Below are positions 28,484 to 37,511 of a stretch of DNA of 64,000 nt, piece after piece. Source of the DNA: CAWBRT01 sp963791145 (GTDB lineage Bacteria; Acidobacteriota; Terriglobia; Terriglobales; Acidobacteriaceae); the NCBI GenBank assembly GCA_963791145.1, contig CAWBRT010000005.1:291285-355284 (forward strand), in the 5' to 3' direction. The notes beneath the pieces are model-generated. The model was not told the origin of the DNA, searched no databases, and worked only from the letters and a program-made list of their open reading frames with translations. Each line of letters starts with the position of its first letter. Positions within the stretch are counted from its first letter, which is position 1. The translations under genes and the position numbers were made by a program.

Positions 28484-31408
28484 ATGTTTGGAGGAAGGAA
28501 GGCTGGCCTTCTCTGTCTCTTGCTGACCGTCGCGGCCGCCGCTGCGCAGTTGCCTGAACCGCCGGTCCGCGTCTCGCTCGAGAATGTGTCTCTGGCGTCA
28601 GTTACCTCCAGCAAGGTGCAACTCAGCGTCACCGCCAGCCTGGTTTCCACGCGCAGTATTGCCGTGGAAGAGATCACCTTTGACCGGATGCGCGCCGGAG
28701 GCGTGCCCTTCTATGCCGCGCCGGTCTCCGAGCGCATCCAGCTCACGGCCAAGCAGAAGCTCACCTTGCCCAAGCCGCTGCTGCTGACCATCTATCTGCG
28801 CGATCTCGACAATCTGCAGCGCCTGCGCGCCCTGGTCAGCGGGGGCAAGGTGTCGGTGACCGGCGTAGCCTATGCCAACGTTGAACTCAATCCCGTGCTG
28901 GAGGTCCTGCTGTCGGCCAAGCATGAGCGCATTTCCATACCCATCGCTGACAGCGTCGAATTGCAGGTCCCGGGCGGCATCCTCGGCCGCAAGGCCGCAC
29001 TGGCCCTGCTGGATGCGGCCGAAGCGGGTTGGAACCGCATGGGCAGCACCTTGCAGAACGCGGCTAAAGTTTACTCGGAATGGCGCGGGCGTCTGCCGGA
29101 GCAGTATTCCTCCGTCGTCGTGCTGGCGTATGCCTCCTATGATTTGACCGGGAAGAAAGGCGCGAGCGCGCACCTGGAAACGACCGCTACCGGCTTTCGC
29201 CTTGGCGGCCGTCAGGTGCTGCTGCCGAAATCCGTTCTGGAGCCTTGGAAGTTCGATCCCAAGATAGCGGCCAGCATCAAGCAATCTTCCATGAAGGTCA
29301 GCGGCTACGATCTCTGGATCATCCCCGCCAATGCCCGCCTGCGCGACGACTCCAACCAGCTCGCGGCGGATAAGGCTTGGCGCTTGAGCGCGCAACAGCT
29401 TCGCCTGCTGCCGTCCGTGCCGGACGACATGGAGGAGACGTTTGTGGCCGGCGCCAAGAACCCGGTGAAGATTGGCGTGCACCGGCAGCGCAACGCCTCC
29501 GCCCTGGGAATGGTGGAGATCACCGATCCGGCTGCGCCGGCGTTGTTCCCCACGCTGGCCGATGCGGCCGGCGGCGCTTCCGCTGAACCACTCGCCCTGT
29601 TTCGTTTCCCCGAGGGTGTCGATGCCCGCGACGCTCGTCCCGGTCTGCTGTTAGTCTCAGCGTCATCCGCGTCCGGCATGATGAAACTGGACGAGATGGT
29701 TGACTCCAGCGCGTTTGGCTCGCCTCTGGTCTCCAAGTCCGGCATTGTCGGCGTGGTCATCAACCAGAACTCCGCCGTGCCCATGGCGGAGGTGAAGCGC
29801 CTGTTCAAGATCGCTTCCGCGCCGGAGCCGGCCATCGCCGCGGGAAGCGATAACCGGCTGGTTGCCTTCATCAGCGACCTGCACCTGGGTGTCGGGCGCG
29901 GCGACGACGGGAAGTGGGACCCGACCGAGGACTTCCGCTGGCCGCTGGCGCTGCAGGGCCTGCTCGACTACCTCTCCGAGCGCGGACAGCAGCGAGTCGA
30001 TCTGGTAATGCTGGGCGACATGCTGGAGTTGTGGCAGCCTCCTAAAAATCTGGCCTGCAAGAGCGTCGCCATGGACTCGGGGTGCACGGTCGAAGAGATG
30101 AAGCAGATCGTCTCGGCCGTCATCACCGCGCACCCCAATGAAATTACTTCACTGAAGAACTTTGCGCGCCAGGGAGACAACCGACTGTACATCGTCCCCG
30201 GCAACCACGATGCCGCGCTGCTGGTCCCCGAGATTTGGCAGTTGCTGGCGTCCGCTCTTAGCCCCCCTGCGGCAAACCCCGCAGGCGCGCCTGCAGGAAT
30301 GCAAGACCCAACCGCAAGAAACGCCACAGATTCGCCAACCGGTCTACAAGAGGCAGCCCCAGCCGGCGCCGCAACTCCGCCTGTCGCGGTCGAGAGCCAC
30401 GTGCGCCTGGTGGAGAGCGGAATCTGGTCCTCGCCCGATGGAAAGCTCGTCGCCGAGCACGGCCACCAGATCGGCAGCGACGTCAATCGCTACGACAGAT
30501 GGCCGCAGGTGACCGCCACCAGGAACGGGCAGACATACATCCTCCGCTCCTGGGGTGAACACTTCGTGCAGTCGCTCTTCAATGAAGAGGAGCGGGAGTA
30601 TCCGCTGATCGACAACCTGATCCCCGAATCGGTGGGCGCGCGCTACAGAATCGCTGAAAAGGGAATGTGGACATCGGCCCGCGATGCGCTCCGCTTCCTC
30701 GCCTTTGACACCTTCGAGACCTCCGGCGGCAAAAAACAGCAATCGCCCGAAGCCGTGGCAGCTCAGGCAGCGGATGCCATCTCCAGCAAGGCCAGGCTTC
30801 TGCGGCTCGGCTACGGCATCTTTGCCGGCCAACTGGCGGCAGATAGCCCCTTGCGCAAGGTCCTGGAGACGAATCTGGACTCAGCGAAGAACCAGGCGGG
30901 AGCTGCCGTCATGGCGGCTTCCTTGCCCGGACCTTTCGTGGCGAGCGATTTGAAGACGCTGTGCGCAAGCCTCGTTGGAGAGACTACCGCCATTCCCTGC
31001 GGCTCTCTGTTCGGCAGCCTGCTGCTGCCGCGCGCTGAAGTCTTTCGCACTCATCTCATCGCCCGACGGCAGGCGTTCCCGCAGATGACGTTCTTCATCT
31101 ACGGCCACACGCACCAGTACGAAAATCCCTGGCCGGTTCAGCTTGACGGGTCCAACACCGTGCAGGTGCTTAACACCGGCGCCTTCCAGAGGCTTATCGA
31201 TGAACCCCACTTTCTCGAAAAGACACGCACATTTCCGCATCCTTATGACGGCCTGAAGAAAATCAGTTTGGAAGAGCTCCCGCCCTGTTATTCGGCTGTC
31301 GTGGTGCAGTACAAAAATGGAGCGCCGGAGCCGCAGGTGGTCATGTGGCGAATGCCGGAGGACGGCGACGGCAAGATGGTGAGCCCGGGTTCGGGCGGAT
31401 GCAACTGA
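28484..31408 (+). CDS. Large secreted metallophosphoesterase
   Basis: 974 residues with a signal peptide (LLCLLLTVAAAAAQ). The N-terminal ~450 residues match nothing I recognise; they include a segment like a trypsin-type C-terminal strand pattern (FGSPLVSKSGIVGVVINQ), which may be chance. The C-terminal calcineurin-like domain has all metal ligands: FISDLHLGVG (about 463), MLGDMLELW, VPGNHDAAL, AEHGHQIGS and YGHTHQYENP. These resemble UDP-2,3-diacylglucosamine pyrophosphatase-type and other GNHD phosphoesterases. A Pro/Ala/Thr-rich stretch of about 45 residues (SPPAANPAGAPAG...) interrupts the catalytic domain after GNHD. Substrate unknown. Confidence 0.85.
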   Translation: MFGGRKAGLLCLLLTVAAAAAQLPEPPVRVSLENVSLASVTSSKVQLSVTASLVSTRSIAVEEITFDRMRAGGVPFYAAPVSERIQLTAKQKLTLPKPLLLTIYLRDLDNLQRLRALVSGGKVSVTGVAYANVELNPVLEVLLSAKHERISIPIADSVELQVPGGILGRKAALALLDAAEAGWNRMGSTLQNAAKVYSEWRGRLPEQYSSVVVLAYASYDLTGKKGASAHLETTATGFRLGGRQVLLPKSVLEPWKFDPKIAASIKQSSMKVSGYDLWIIPANARLRDDSNQLAADKAWRLSAQQLRLLPSVPDDMEETFVAGAKNPVKIGVHRQRNASALGMVEITDPAAPALFPTLADAAGGASAEPLALFRFPEGVDARDARPGLLLVSASSASGMMKLDEMVDSSAFGSPLVSKSGIVGVVINQNSAVPMAEVKRLFKIASAPEPAIAAGSDNRLVAFISDLHLGVGRGDDGKWDPTEDFRWPLALQGLLDYLSERGQQRVDLVMLGDMLELWQPPKNLACKSVAMDSGCTVEEMKQIVSAVITAHPNEITSLKNFARQGDNRLYIVPGNHDAALLVPEIWQLLASALSPPAANPAGAPAGMQDPTARNATDSPTGLQEAAPAGAATPPVAVESHVRLVESGIWSSPDGKLVAEHGHQIGSDVNRYDRWPQVTATRNGQTYILRSWGEHFVQSLFNEEEREYPLIDNLIPESVGARYRIAEKGMWTSARDALRFLAFDTFETSGGKKQQSPEAVAAQAADAISSKARLLRLGYGIFAGQLAADSPLRKVLETNLDSAKNQAGAAVMAASLPGPFVASDLKTLCASLVGETTAIPCGSLFGSLLLPRAEVFRTHLIARRQAFPQMTFFIYGHTHQYENPWPVQLDGSNTVQVLNTGAFQRLIDEPHFLEKTRTFPHPYDGLKKISLEELPPCYSAVVVQYKNGAPEPQVVMWRMPEDGDGKMVSPGSGGCN

Positions 31409-31462
31409 CGCTATTTATGATTTTCGATTTTAGATTTCAGATTGACAATCTTCAAGATGAGG

Positions 31463-31596
31463 GTGGAAGCGCCGGGCTTTAGCCCGGCGAATCGCCAGTG
31501 GAAACGAACCGGCTTTAGCCGCTGTGTCGAGCACAGGGGCTAAAGCCCTGATCCTAATGCGTGTCCATTCACCGGGCTAAAGCCCGGTGCTTCCAC
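31463..31596. repeat. Palindromic MITE-like element with GGGCTAAAGCCC units
   Basis: 134 bases bounded by inverted ends: GTGGAAGC at 31463 followed by GCCGGGCTTTAGCCCGGC, and ACCGGGCTAAAGCCCGGT followed by GCTTCCAC ending at 31596. A third GGGCTAAAGCCC unit lies in the middle (about 31536-31548). The whole element can fold on itself. Similar GGGCTAAAGCCC repeats are scattered in Terriglobia genomes. It lies between convergent genes. Confidence 0.75.
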
Positions 31597-31620
31597 TCTT
31601 TTGCACCAACTATAGCTCAT

Positions 31621-32670
31621 TTACTTTTTCTTCAGCGACGCCATGTCGATCACGAAGCGGTAGCGCACATCACTCTTCACCACGCGCTCCCAGGCTTCGT
31701 TCACCTTCTGGATGGGGATGGTCTCGATGTCGCAGACGATATTGCGCTGGCCGCAGAAATCCAGCATCTCCTGCGTCTCCCGGATTCCGCCGATCGCCGA
31801 TCCGGCCAGGCTGCGGCGGCCGGCCACCAGTGAGAACGCGGCGACGGACGCTTCCTTCTCGGGAATGCCGACGACGACCATCGAGCCGTCGACCTTCAAC
31901 AAAGAGAGATAGCGATTCCAATCGATCTCCGCCGACACCGTATTAATAATGAGGTTGAAGCAGCCCTTCAGTTTCTTGAAGGTCTCTTTCTCCGACGAGA
32001 CGAAAAAGTGATCGGCCCCCAGGCGCGTGGCGTCAGCCTGCTTTTTGGCCGAGTGGCTCAGCACCGTGACCTCGGCTCCCATGGCGTGCGCCAGCTTGAC
32101 TCCCATGTGCCCCAGTCCGCCCAGGCCCACGATGGCTACCTTCTTCCCGGGACCGGCCTGCCAGTGCCTCAGCGGCGAGTAGAGCGTAATGCCCGCGCAG
32201 AGCAGCGGGGCAGCCGCATCCAGCGGCAGATTCCCCGGCATGCGGAGAATATAGTTCTCGTCCACCACGATGCGGTCGGAGTAGCCGCCGTAGGTTGGCG
32301 TTCCGTCCTTCTCCGTGCCGTTGTACGTCCACACCGGATGTACGGTGCAGTACTGCTCCAGTCCCTGGCGGCATTCCGGGCAGCTGCGGCAGGAATCGAC
32401 AAAGCATCCCACGCCGACCTTGTCTCCAGCGCGATACCGGTTGACCTTGCCGCCGACAGCGGTGACGATGCCGGCGATCTCGTGTCCCGGAACCATGGGG
32501 AAAATCGAGCCGCCCCACTCGTCGCGCGCCTGGTGAATGTCGGAATGGCAGATACCGCAATACTTGATCTCGATGGCTACATCGTGGTCGCTCAGCTCGC
32601 GCCGGCTGAAAGAAAATGGCGTCAGCGGAGCCTTCGCTTGGAGAGCGGCATAACCTTCTGCTTTGGACAT
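31621..32670 (-). CDS. Zinc-dependent NAD(P) alcohol dehydrogenase (cinnamyl-alcohol-dehydrogenase-like)
   Basis: 349 residues of the medium-chain dehydrogenase family. Catalytic zinc ligands: CGICHSD and GHEIAG; structural zinc site: CRSCPECRQGLEQYC. Cofactor fold: VGLGGLGHMGVKLAHAMG. Substrate-domain signatures YNGTEKDGTPTYGGYSD and AAPLLCAGITLYSPLRHW place it in the YahK/CAD-like group of aldehyde reductases, usually NADPH-dependent. The ATG at 32670 gives the family N-terminus (MSKAEGYAALQA). An in-frame open stretch continues far upstream but is not coding. Confidence 0.93.
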   Translation of the reverse strand: MSKAEGYAALQAKAPLTPFSFSRRELSDHDVAIEIKYCGICHSDIHQARDEWGGSIFPMVPGHEIAGIVTAVGGKVNRYRAGDKVGVGCFVDSCRSCPECRQGLEQYCTVHPVWTYNGTEKDGTPTYGGYSDRIVVDENYILRMPGNLPLDAAAPLLCAGITLYSPLRHWQAGPGKKVAIVGLGGLGHMGVKLAHAMGAEVTVLSHSAKKQADATRLGADHFFVSSEKETFKKLKGCFNLIINTVSAEIDWNRYLSLLKVDGSMVVVGIPEKEASVAAFSLVAGRRSLAGSAIGGIRETQEMLDFCGQRNIVCDIETIPIQKVNEAWERVVKSDVRYRFVIDMASLKKK

Positions 32671-32840
32671 GATTTTGACCTTTCGCAGGCGAGTATACAC
32701 CGCCCATCGGGGTGTAGGGCCGGCAGGCACAGACATCGGTCTGCGCAAGTGACTCGGAGTTGCACCACAGCGGAACAGCACACAGGAACTGGAGAGCAGC
32801 AAACCTGCCGGCGGCGCGCCTCTCTGCCGATGCCGGGCCG

Positions 32841-35486
32841 CTAAGGCTCGATCACCTCCAGCGTGATGGGCAATGACGACCGGGTTGTGGCTGATGATCC
32901 GCTGCTGGTTGAGCCGCAGCCGGCCAGCCAGAGAATCAAGCCTATCGTTATCACCGCGAACCATAAGCGGAGAAAACGTTTCTTGCCTGCGGGGCCTCCC
33001 ATCCAGAGCAGTCCAAAGGGCAAAGCCGCCAAGCCGGTCCAGGCAGCCAGAAAGACCCTGCGCTGTTGCAGCTCCGCGACCTGCTGAGTAACAGTAAAGA
33101 CGGCTACCAGGGAGAAATAGCCTGTGGGAGTGTTCTCCGTGGTGGTGATGGTTATCACCCCGCCGCTGTAAGTGCAGGTAACTTCCGTGGCGGCGGGAGG
33201 AATCAGGCAGGTTAGCGACACTCGGGCATTGGGGCCAACGCCATTCAAGGTCACCGGCAGATCGATGACATCTCCGGGCGTCAGCAGCAGGTCCGTCTCG
33301 AATTGGGTACTCACGGTGACTGAATTGCTCGTGCTGTCGATGGCAAATTGAACGCTCGGCGAGACACCGCCGCCGACTGCCGGGTTGATCACCGCCACTG
33401 TCGCGGTGCCCTCCGTCGCTATGTCGGCCGAGGTGATGGGCACGATCAATTGCGAATCGCTCACCCAGGTCGTGCTGCTGGTGCGGTCGACGCCATTCCA
33501 TAGGACGCCGGCGCCGGGGCTGTAGCCGAACCCTCCGCCCTCGACCGTGAGATAGAAGCCGATGGAACCGGCCTTCACCGTTGCCGGAGACAGGCTCTCG
33601 ATCCACGGGGTCACGTTGCTGGGCAGAGCGCTGCTGCTGGCCGAATAGTAGCTGGCGGTAACGCTGCGGGCGGAGCCCATGATCACCGTGCACGCGGCCC
33701 CCAGGACCGAATCGCAACCCGTCCAGGAATTCAACGCTTTGCCCTGGACGTTGGCCGGCGGCGTCAGGGTGACCGTTGTGCCGGGAATGTATGTGCGCGT
33801 GAAGGTGGCAGTCCCGTTACCGGCCCCGGCGCTATCCAGCGGGCTGACCGTGATATTCACGCCGCTGGATGGGAAGGCCGAGCTGACGATGAGTGGATAA
33901 TTCCCCGATGCGCTGTTGGCGGTGGTGAAGGCTTTGAGGCAAACATTGGCGGTACGGTCGGAGGCAGTCGTATCCTGCCACGGGCCTATCCAGCCCGAGC
34001 CTTGCTCCTCGCGGATAAAACTCACCTGAGTCGGACCGGCAGGCAGGTTACTTGAGTAGTTGCTGATGGCCGAGTGAATTGGCAGGGGATTGTTAATGCC
34101 GGCCGGGGCCGATACCCGCACGACTACGGAAAACTTCTGGCCCTGGGTGAGTTGCACCGGAGTCGCAAGCGGAACTGTCTGGTAGCCCGCGTTTGCAATG
34201 GTGACGTTGGTGGTTCCTACCTGCGTCCCGCCGGTCATCGGGTCGCTGCCGGTCAGGCCCGTGTAGACGTAGATCGCGTAGGTGGTGTTGTTGGCGGGCA
34301 CCCAGAATGAAACGGACGCCAACTGTTCGGTGGCGGCGGCGGTATATACGTTGGCGAACCATCCGAGGTTGCTGCTGTATCCCCAATAATTCGTCACGCC
34401 CAGCGGATCGTACTCGTACTTGCGCGAGTAATTCGTGACCACTTCGCTGCCTACGTAGGCATACGACTCGTCGCTGAGGCAGAACTTCGTATCGTAGTAG
34501 GAGATCCAATCGTAGCCGAGTTTGCCGTGGCTGGTTCCGTAACTGTTCTTGATCAGGAAGGCGCCGTTGCCCGGCGGAGGCGTCAGGAAGTTGCTCTTAT
34601 CGTAATTGTCATCCCACCCCACGAGCGCGACGTCATGATTGGTGCTGACGCTCGCCGATCCATAATAGTAGTAGCCCCCGGTACTGCTGTTGTAGGACAG
34701 CTCCGGCAGATTCTTATTCGGGTCCTCCGCTCGCTGGTCCCAATACATGGAGGTATGCAGCGCGCCGTATGTCTGCAGCGCGTTCTTCAGGGTGTCGTTG
34801 TCGGTTGCGCTGTTGCGCTTAGGAAAGATGAGGATCTTTTGCAGGTGCTTCTGCACCGGCAACCCCGGCGGAGAAGCTGGGGTAGTGTCCTTGGATAGCA
34901 CCCTGTAGGGATCGTCGGTTTCATCCACCGGCCCGCTCCAGCGCACCAGGTATGCGGCGGCCCTGGACGCGCTGCCGCCGTGGCACGGAGCCCCATCGAA
35001 TCCATTCAGGTTGTTCATGTTGTTCTCGGAGAAGTCGCGCGTCTCCGCCGTCAACAACGAGGATTCCAGCGCCGCCATGGCGGCGAACGCCCAGCAGGCG
35101 CCGCAATTGCCCTGGTCCCTGACGGCGGTTACCTTGCTGTTGTTGCGCAGATCGAACGCGGAGGGCGGCGCACCCTGGGTGAGGGCGAGCGCTTGCCTGG
35201 CCAGAAACGAATAGTCGACCGGCGAGGGAATCCTGCCTGTCGGATGTTCCGCCGGGGCCGACTCAACGGAAGCTCCCTGTCTGCGGAGCTCTTCCCGCGC
35301 CCGGATATCACTCTGGTAGGCAACAAAATCCGGATTGAGCGGTGCACTGGTAATCGTCCCAGTTGACTGGTTCCCATTTATTCCCTGCGCAAAACCGCAA
35401 ACCGGCGCTAGTACCAACAGCAACAGTGATAAAGGAAGGCGGCGAAACTTATTAAAAAGGATGGATAAGATTGCCCGCGAGGACAT
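32841..35486 (-). CDS. Secreted papain-like (C1) peptidase with Ig-like domains and C-terminal membrane segment
   Basis: 880 residues using the ATG at 35486, which has GGGAG five bases upstream; a second ATG at 35498 is possible. A signal peptide (LPLSLLLLVLAPVCGFA) comes first. The C1 domain has the active Cys in QGNCGACWAF, His in NHDVALVGWDD and Asn in LIKNSYG. A lectin-like beta domain follows (ATEQLASVSFWVPANNTTYAIYVYTG), then Ig/IPT-like domains (PWIESLSPATVKAGS...). Near the end is a hydrophobic stretch with Arg/Lys and a GCGS motif (RLWFAVITIGLILWLAGCGS) followed by a short tail, the arrangement seen in many Acidobacteriota surface proteins. It is likely an exported protease held at the cell surface. 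Confidence 0.9.
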   Translation of the reverse strand: MSSRAILSILFNKFRRLPLSLLLLVLAPVCGFAQGINGNQSTGTITSAPLNPDFVAYQSDIRAREELRRQGASVESAPAEHPTGRIPSPVDYSFLARQALALTQGAPPSAFDLRNNSKVTAVRDQGNCGACWAFAAMAALESSLLTAETRDFSENNMNNLNGFDGAPCHGGSASRAAAYLVRWSGPVDETDDPYRVLSKDTTPASPPGLPVQKHLQKILIFPKRNSATDNDTLKNALQTYGALHTSMYWDQRAEDPNKNLPELSYNSSTGGYYYYGSASVSTNHDVALVGWDDNYDKSNFLTPPPGNGAFLIKNSYGTSHGKLGYDWISYYDTKFCLSDESYAYVGSEVVTNYSRKYEYDPLGVTNYWGYSSNLGWFANVYTAAATEQLASVSFWVPANNTTYAIYVYTGLTGSDPMTGGTQVGTTNVTIANAGYQTVPLATPVQLTQGQKFSVVVRVSAPAGINNPLPIHSAISNYSSNLPAGPTQVSFIREEQGSGWIGPWQDTTASDRTANVCLKAFTTANSASGNYPLIVSSAFPSSGVNITVSPLDSAGAGNGTATFTRTYIPGTTVTLTPPANVQGKALNSWTGCDSVLGAACTVIMGSARSVTASYYSASSSALPSNVTPWIESLSPATVKAGSIGFYLTVEGGGFGYSPGAGVLWNGVDRTSSTTWVSDSQLIVPITSADIATEGTATVAVINPAVGGGVSPSVQFAIDSTSNSVTVSTQFETDLLLTPGDVIDLPVTLNGVGPNARVSLTCLIPPAATEVTCTYSGGVITITTTENTPTGYFSLVAVFTVTQQVAELQQRRVFLAAWTGLAALPFGLLWMGGPAGKKRFLRLWFAVITIGLILWLAGCGSTSSGSSATTRSSLPITLEVIEP

Positions 35487-35681
35487 GACCACTCCCATAG
35501 AAGAAGCTGGAGCCCGGACCGCAAAGCAAAAAATGATCAGGAGGCGACGAGTATAGATTGCAGAGTAGCTGGCGTCAATCGGGTTTTGCCTGCGGAAGAT
35601 TAAACCTGCGTTAGCGTTTTCCGGAAAATCGCGCGGGCACGCGTGCGAGGTTTTGAGTGTAGAAAATCGCGCCTTGAATTG

Positions 35682-35707
35682 AAAAAAATGGCCGCCATGC
35701 GGCGGCC
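35682..35707 (-). terminator. Rho-independent terminator of the thioredoxin-like gene
   Basis: Read on the - strand: GGCCGCC-GCAT-GGCGGCC followed by ATTTTTTT. It is a 7-bp GC stem with a four-base loop, 31 bases after the stop of the gene at 35738-36340. Confidence 0.85.
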
Positions 35708-35737
35708 AATCGAACACCTTCCCGGCTGGTTATTGGC

Positions 35738-36340
35738 TCATTGTGCGTACTTCACGGAGCAGCCATAAGGACGGCTTGACGGTACTGCTACCCTCTTACC
35801 CGCCGTGGCTTCATCGAGCGCCGCCGTCACGTAGTTGGTCGCTCCGGCGATATCGGACTGATCCGTCGTCGGCTTGTTATCGATCGCCCCTTCGTAGATC
35901 AGTTGGCCTTGCGGGTTGATGATATACATGTGCGGGGTCGTCTTGGCGGCATAGAGATGGCCGAGATCGCCTTTCGGATCGAGCAGCGCCGCCGTCGGAG
36001 CGGCGTTCATCTTCTTTATATAGTCGTTTTCCTGCGCGGCGGTGACGTAGCCCTGCTCGCCGGGCGCCGAGGAAATGACGGTCAGCCAGATGACTCCCTT
36101 GCCCGTCCAGTATTTCTGGAGCTTCTGCATGTTGCCGCTGTCGTAATGTTTCCTGGTGTAGGGACACCCCTGGTTGGTCCACTCCAGCACGACAAACTTT
36201 CCTTTGTACTGGGCCAGCGAATGCTGCTGGCCGTAGCTGTCGGTGGCTGTGAAAGCGGGTGCGGGCTCGCCGACGCGCGCGGCGAAAATCGGGACCGCCA
36301 AGAGCAAAACCAGCAACGCTACCGAGACCGTCTTTTTCAT
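35738..36340 (-). CDS. Exported thioredoxin-like (AhpC/TSA-Redoxin) protein
   Basis: 200 residues with a signal peptide (VALLVLLLAVPIFA). Redoxin fold: VGEPAPAFTATDSYG, KFVVLEWTNQGCPYTRKHY and TTPHMYIINPQGQLIYEGAIDN. The site is C-P-Y-T, not CxxC, so only one Cys is at the usual place. A second Cys sits near the C-terminus in RPYGCSVKYA, a conserved ending of this subfamily, and may be the resolving residue. Its ribosome site (CGGAGG) overlaps the stop of the upstream DsbD-like gene, so the two are co-translated. Confidence 0.9.
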   Translation of the reverse strand: MKKTVSVALLVLLLAVPIFAARVGEPAPAFTATDSYGQQHSLAQYKGKFVVLEWTNQGCPYTRKHYDSGNMQKLQKYWTGKGVIWLTVISSAPGEQGYVTAAQENDYIKKMNAAPTAALLDPKGDLGHLYAAKTTPHMYIINPQGQLIYEGAIDNKPTTDQSDIAGATNYVTAALDEATAGKRVAVPSSRPYGCSVKYAQ

Positions 36341-36347
36341 CGCCGTA

Positions 36348-37202
36348 CTACCTCCGTTTCTGTCGAGCCAAACTGCGAATGGGTGCGTCGACTTCGTAAG
36401 CGTCGCGCCCGTTCAGCACGATGACGCCTTTCAGCCGCCGGGGATCCTGCCCAAGATTCTCTGCTTTCTTGAGAGTCAGGTGCAACACGCCGGGGTTGGT
36501 TAGCAATGCCGGCGGCGCCTGATCGTCAATCTGCTCCGCTTCGGCCGGAAAGAACTCGGCCTTCGTGACCGGCTCGCCCGTAACCAAAGTCAGCCGGAAG
36601 CTGTCAGCCGAGCTGGTCGCCAGCGGGCGAAAGCGCGACGGCAACGGCTTGGGTATGCGTTCCGCGGCCGACTGCAGCAGCGAGCGGGCGGACTCATCCA
36701 CGCTGCCCGTGCCGGCGATGCGCAAGGGAGCGCTCAGCTGCGCGCGTTGCGGAACGCAGATGTCATGGCAAACCAGCCAGCGCAAATTTCCGCTTACTTC
36801 GAGAGTGGCGCCGGGCTGGGCAGTCGGCGGAATTTGCAATGAGGAGAGCAGGACCGTGGTGCCTTCGTAGCCGTAGTCTGTCCCGGCGGTGGTTGTCAGG
36901 CGCATGGGCGTGGGCCAGGCGAGTGTTCCGGCTGTAATTCCCGCCGGAAGCCGCCACTGGATTCGCGGCGGCTCGCCCGAGTCGCCCGGATTCAGCCAAT
37001 AGATATGCCACCCGCTCTCGGTCACGAACTTGATGCCCAGATTCACGTGCGAGCCCGGCTGCGCGGTCGACTGCTCTAGAACGAAAGAGGCCGTCGAGTG
37101 GCTCGGCGGCGCCGGCACAGTCTCGGAGGTATGCGAGCAGGCGACCGCCATGGCAAGAAGGCAAACGCAGATGGGAAGTACTGGGCGTATCTGGTATGAC
37201 AC
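36348..37202 (-). CDS. DsbD N-terminal-domain-like lipoprotein/periplasmic protein
   Basis: 284 residues starting at GTG 37202. A lipobox-like signal (LLAMAVACSH) suggests a lipoprotein. The body matches the thiol-disulfide interchange DsbD/ScsB N-terminal domain: VNLGIKFVTESGWHIYWLNPGDSGEPP, WPTPMRL, YEGTTVLLSSLQIP and WLVCHDICVPQ with its two Cys. The transmembrane and C-terminal thioredoxin parts of full DsbD are absent. Only seven bases separate it from the redoxin gene downstream. The pair may form a small periplasmic redox relay, with membrane electron supply encoded elsewhere. Confidence 0.85.
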   Translation of the reverse strand: MSYQIRPVLPICVCLLAMAVACSHTSETVPAPPSHSTASFVLEQSTAQPGSHVNLGIKFVTESGWHIYWLNPGDSGEPPRIQWRLPAGITAGTLAWPTPMRLTTTAGTDYGYEGTTVLLSSLQIPPTAQPGATLEVSGNLRWLVCHDICVPQRAQLSAPLRIAGTGSVDESARSLLQSAAERIPKPLPSRFRPLATSSADSFRLTLVTGEPVTKAEFFPAEAEQIDDQAPPALLTNPGVLHLTLKKAENLGQDPRRLKGVIVLNGRDAYEVDAPIRSLARQKRR

Positions 37203-37511
37203 GGCAGATCAAGAGCAACAGCAATTAGATGCTGGTGCGTCCTGCCGCCGATGGAATTTCTTCAGAGACTGCACCCGGGTGTTTCCCTTTCATGGAATAT
37301 CTCCCATTGGTCGCCGAAATCGCGGTCCTTGCATAATCGGTCTGCCGGCGGGCAAGACAGCTTAATCTCGACTTATTGCTCGTGATTCAAGACCTGGAAG
37401 CAGTCACGCTCGCAGAGTTAAAGATGGTAAGATGGCATGCATTCATCCCATATCAACTTGTCGGGAGGGCCGCTCGGGACCCTGACAGCCCCTGACAGGA
37501 GGCAACACAAG

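Noticed and set aside
32671..33717. Upstream extension of the alcohol dehydrogenase frame (to 698 codons)
   Set aside because: The extension is the shadow of the protease gene; the family N-terminus begins at the ATG at 32670.
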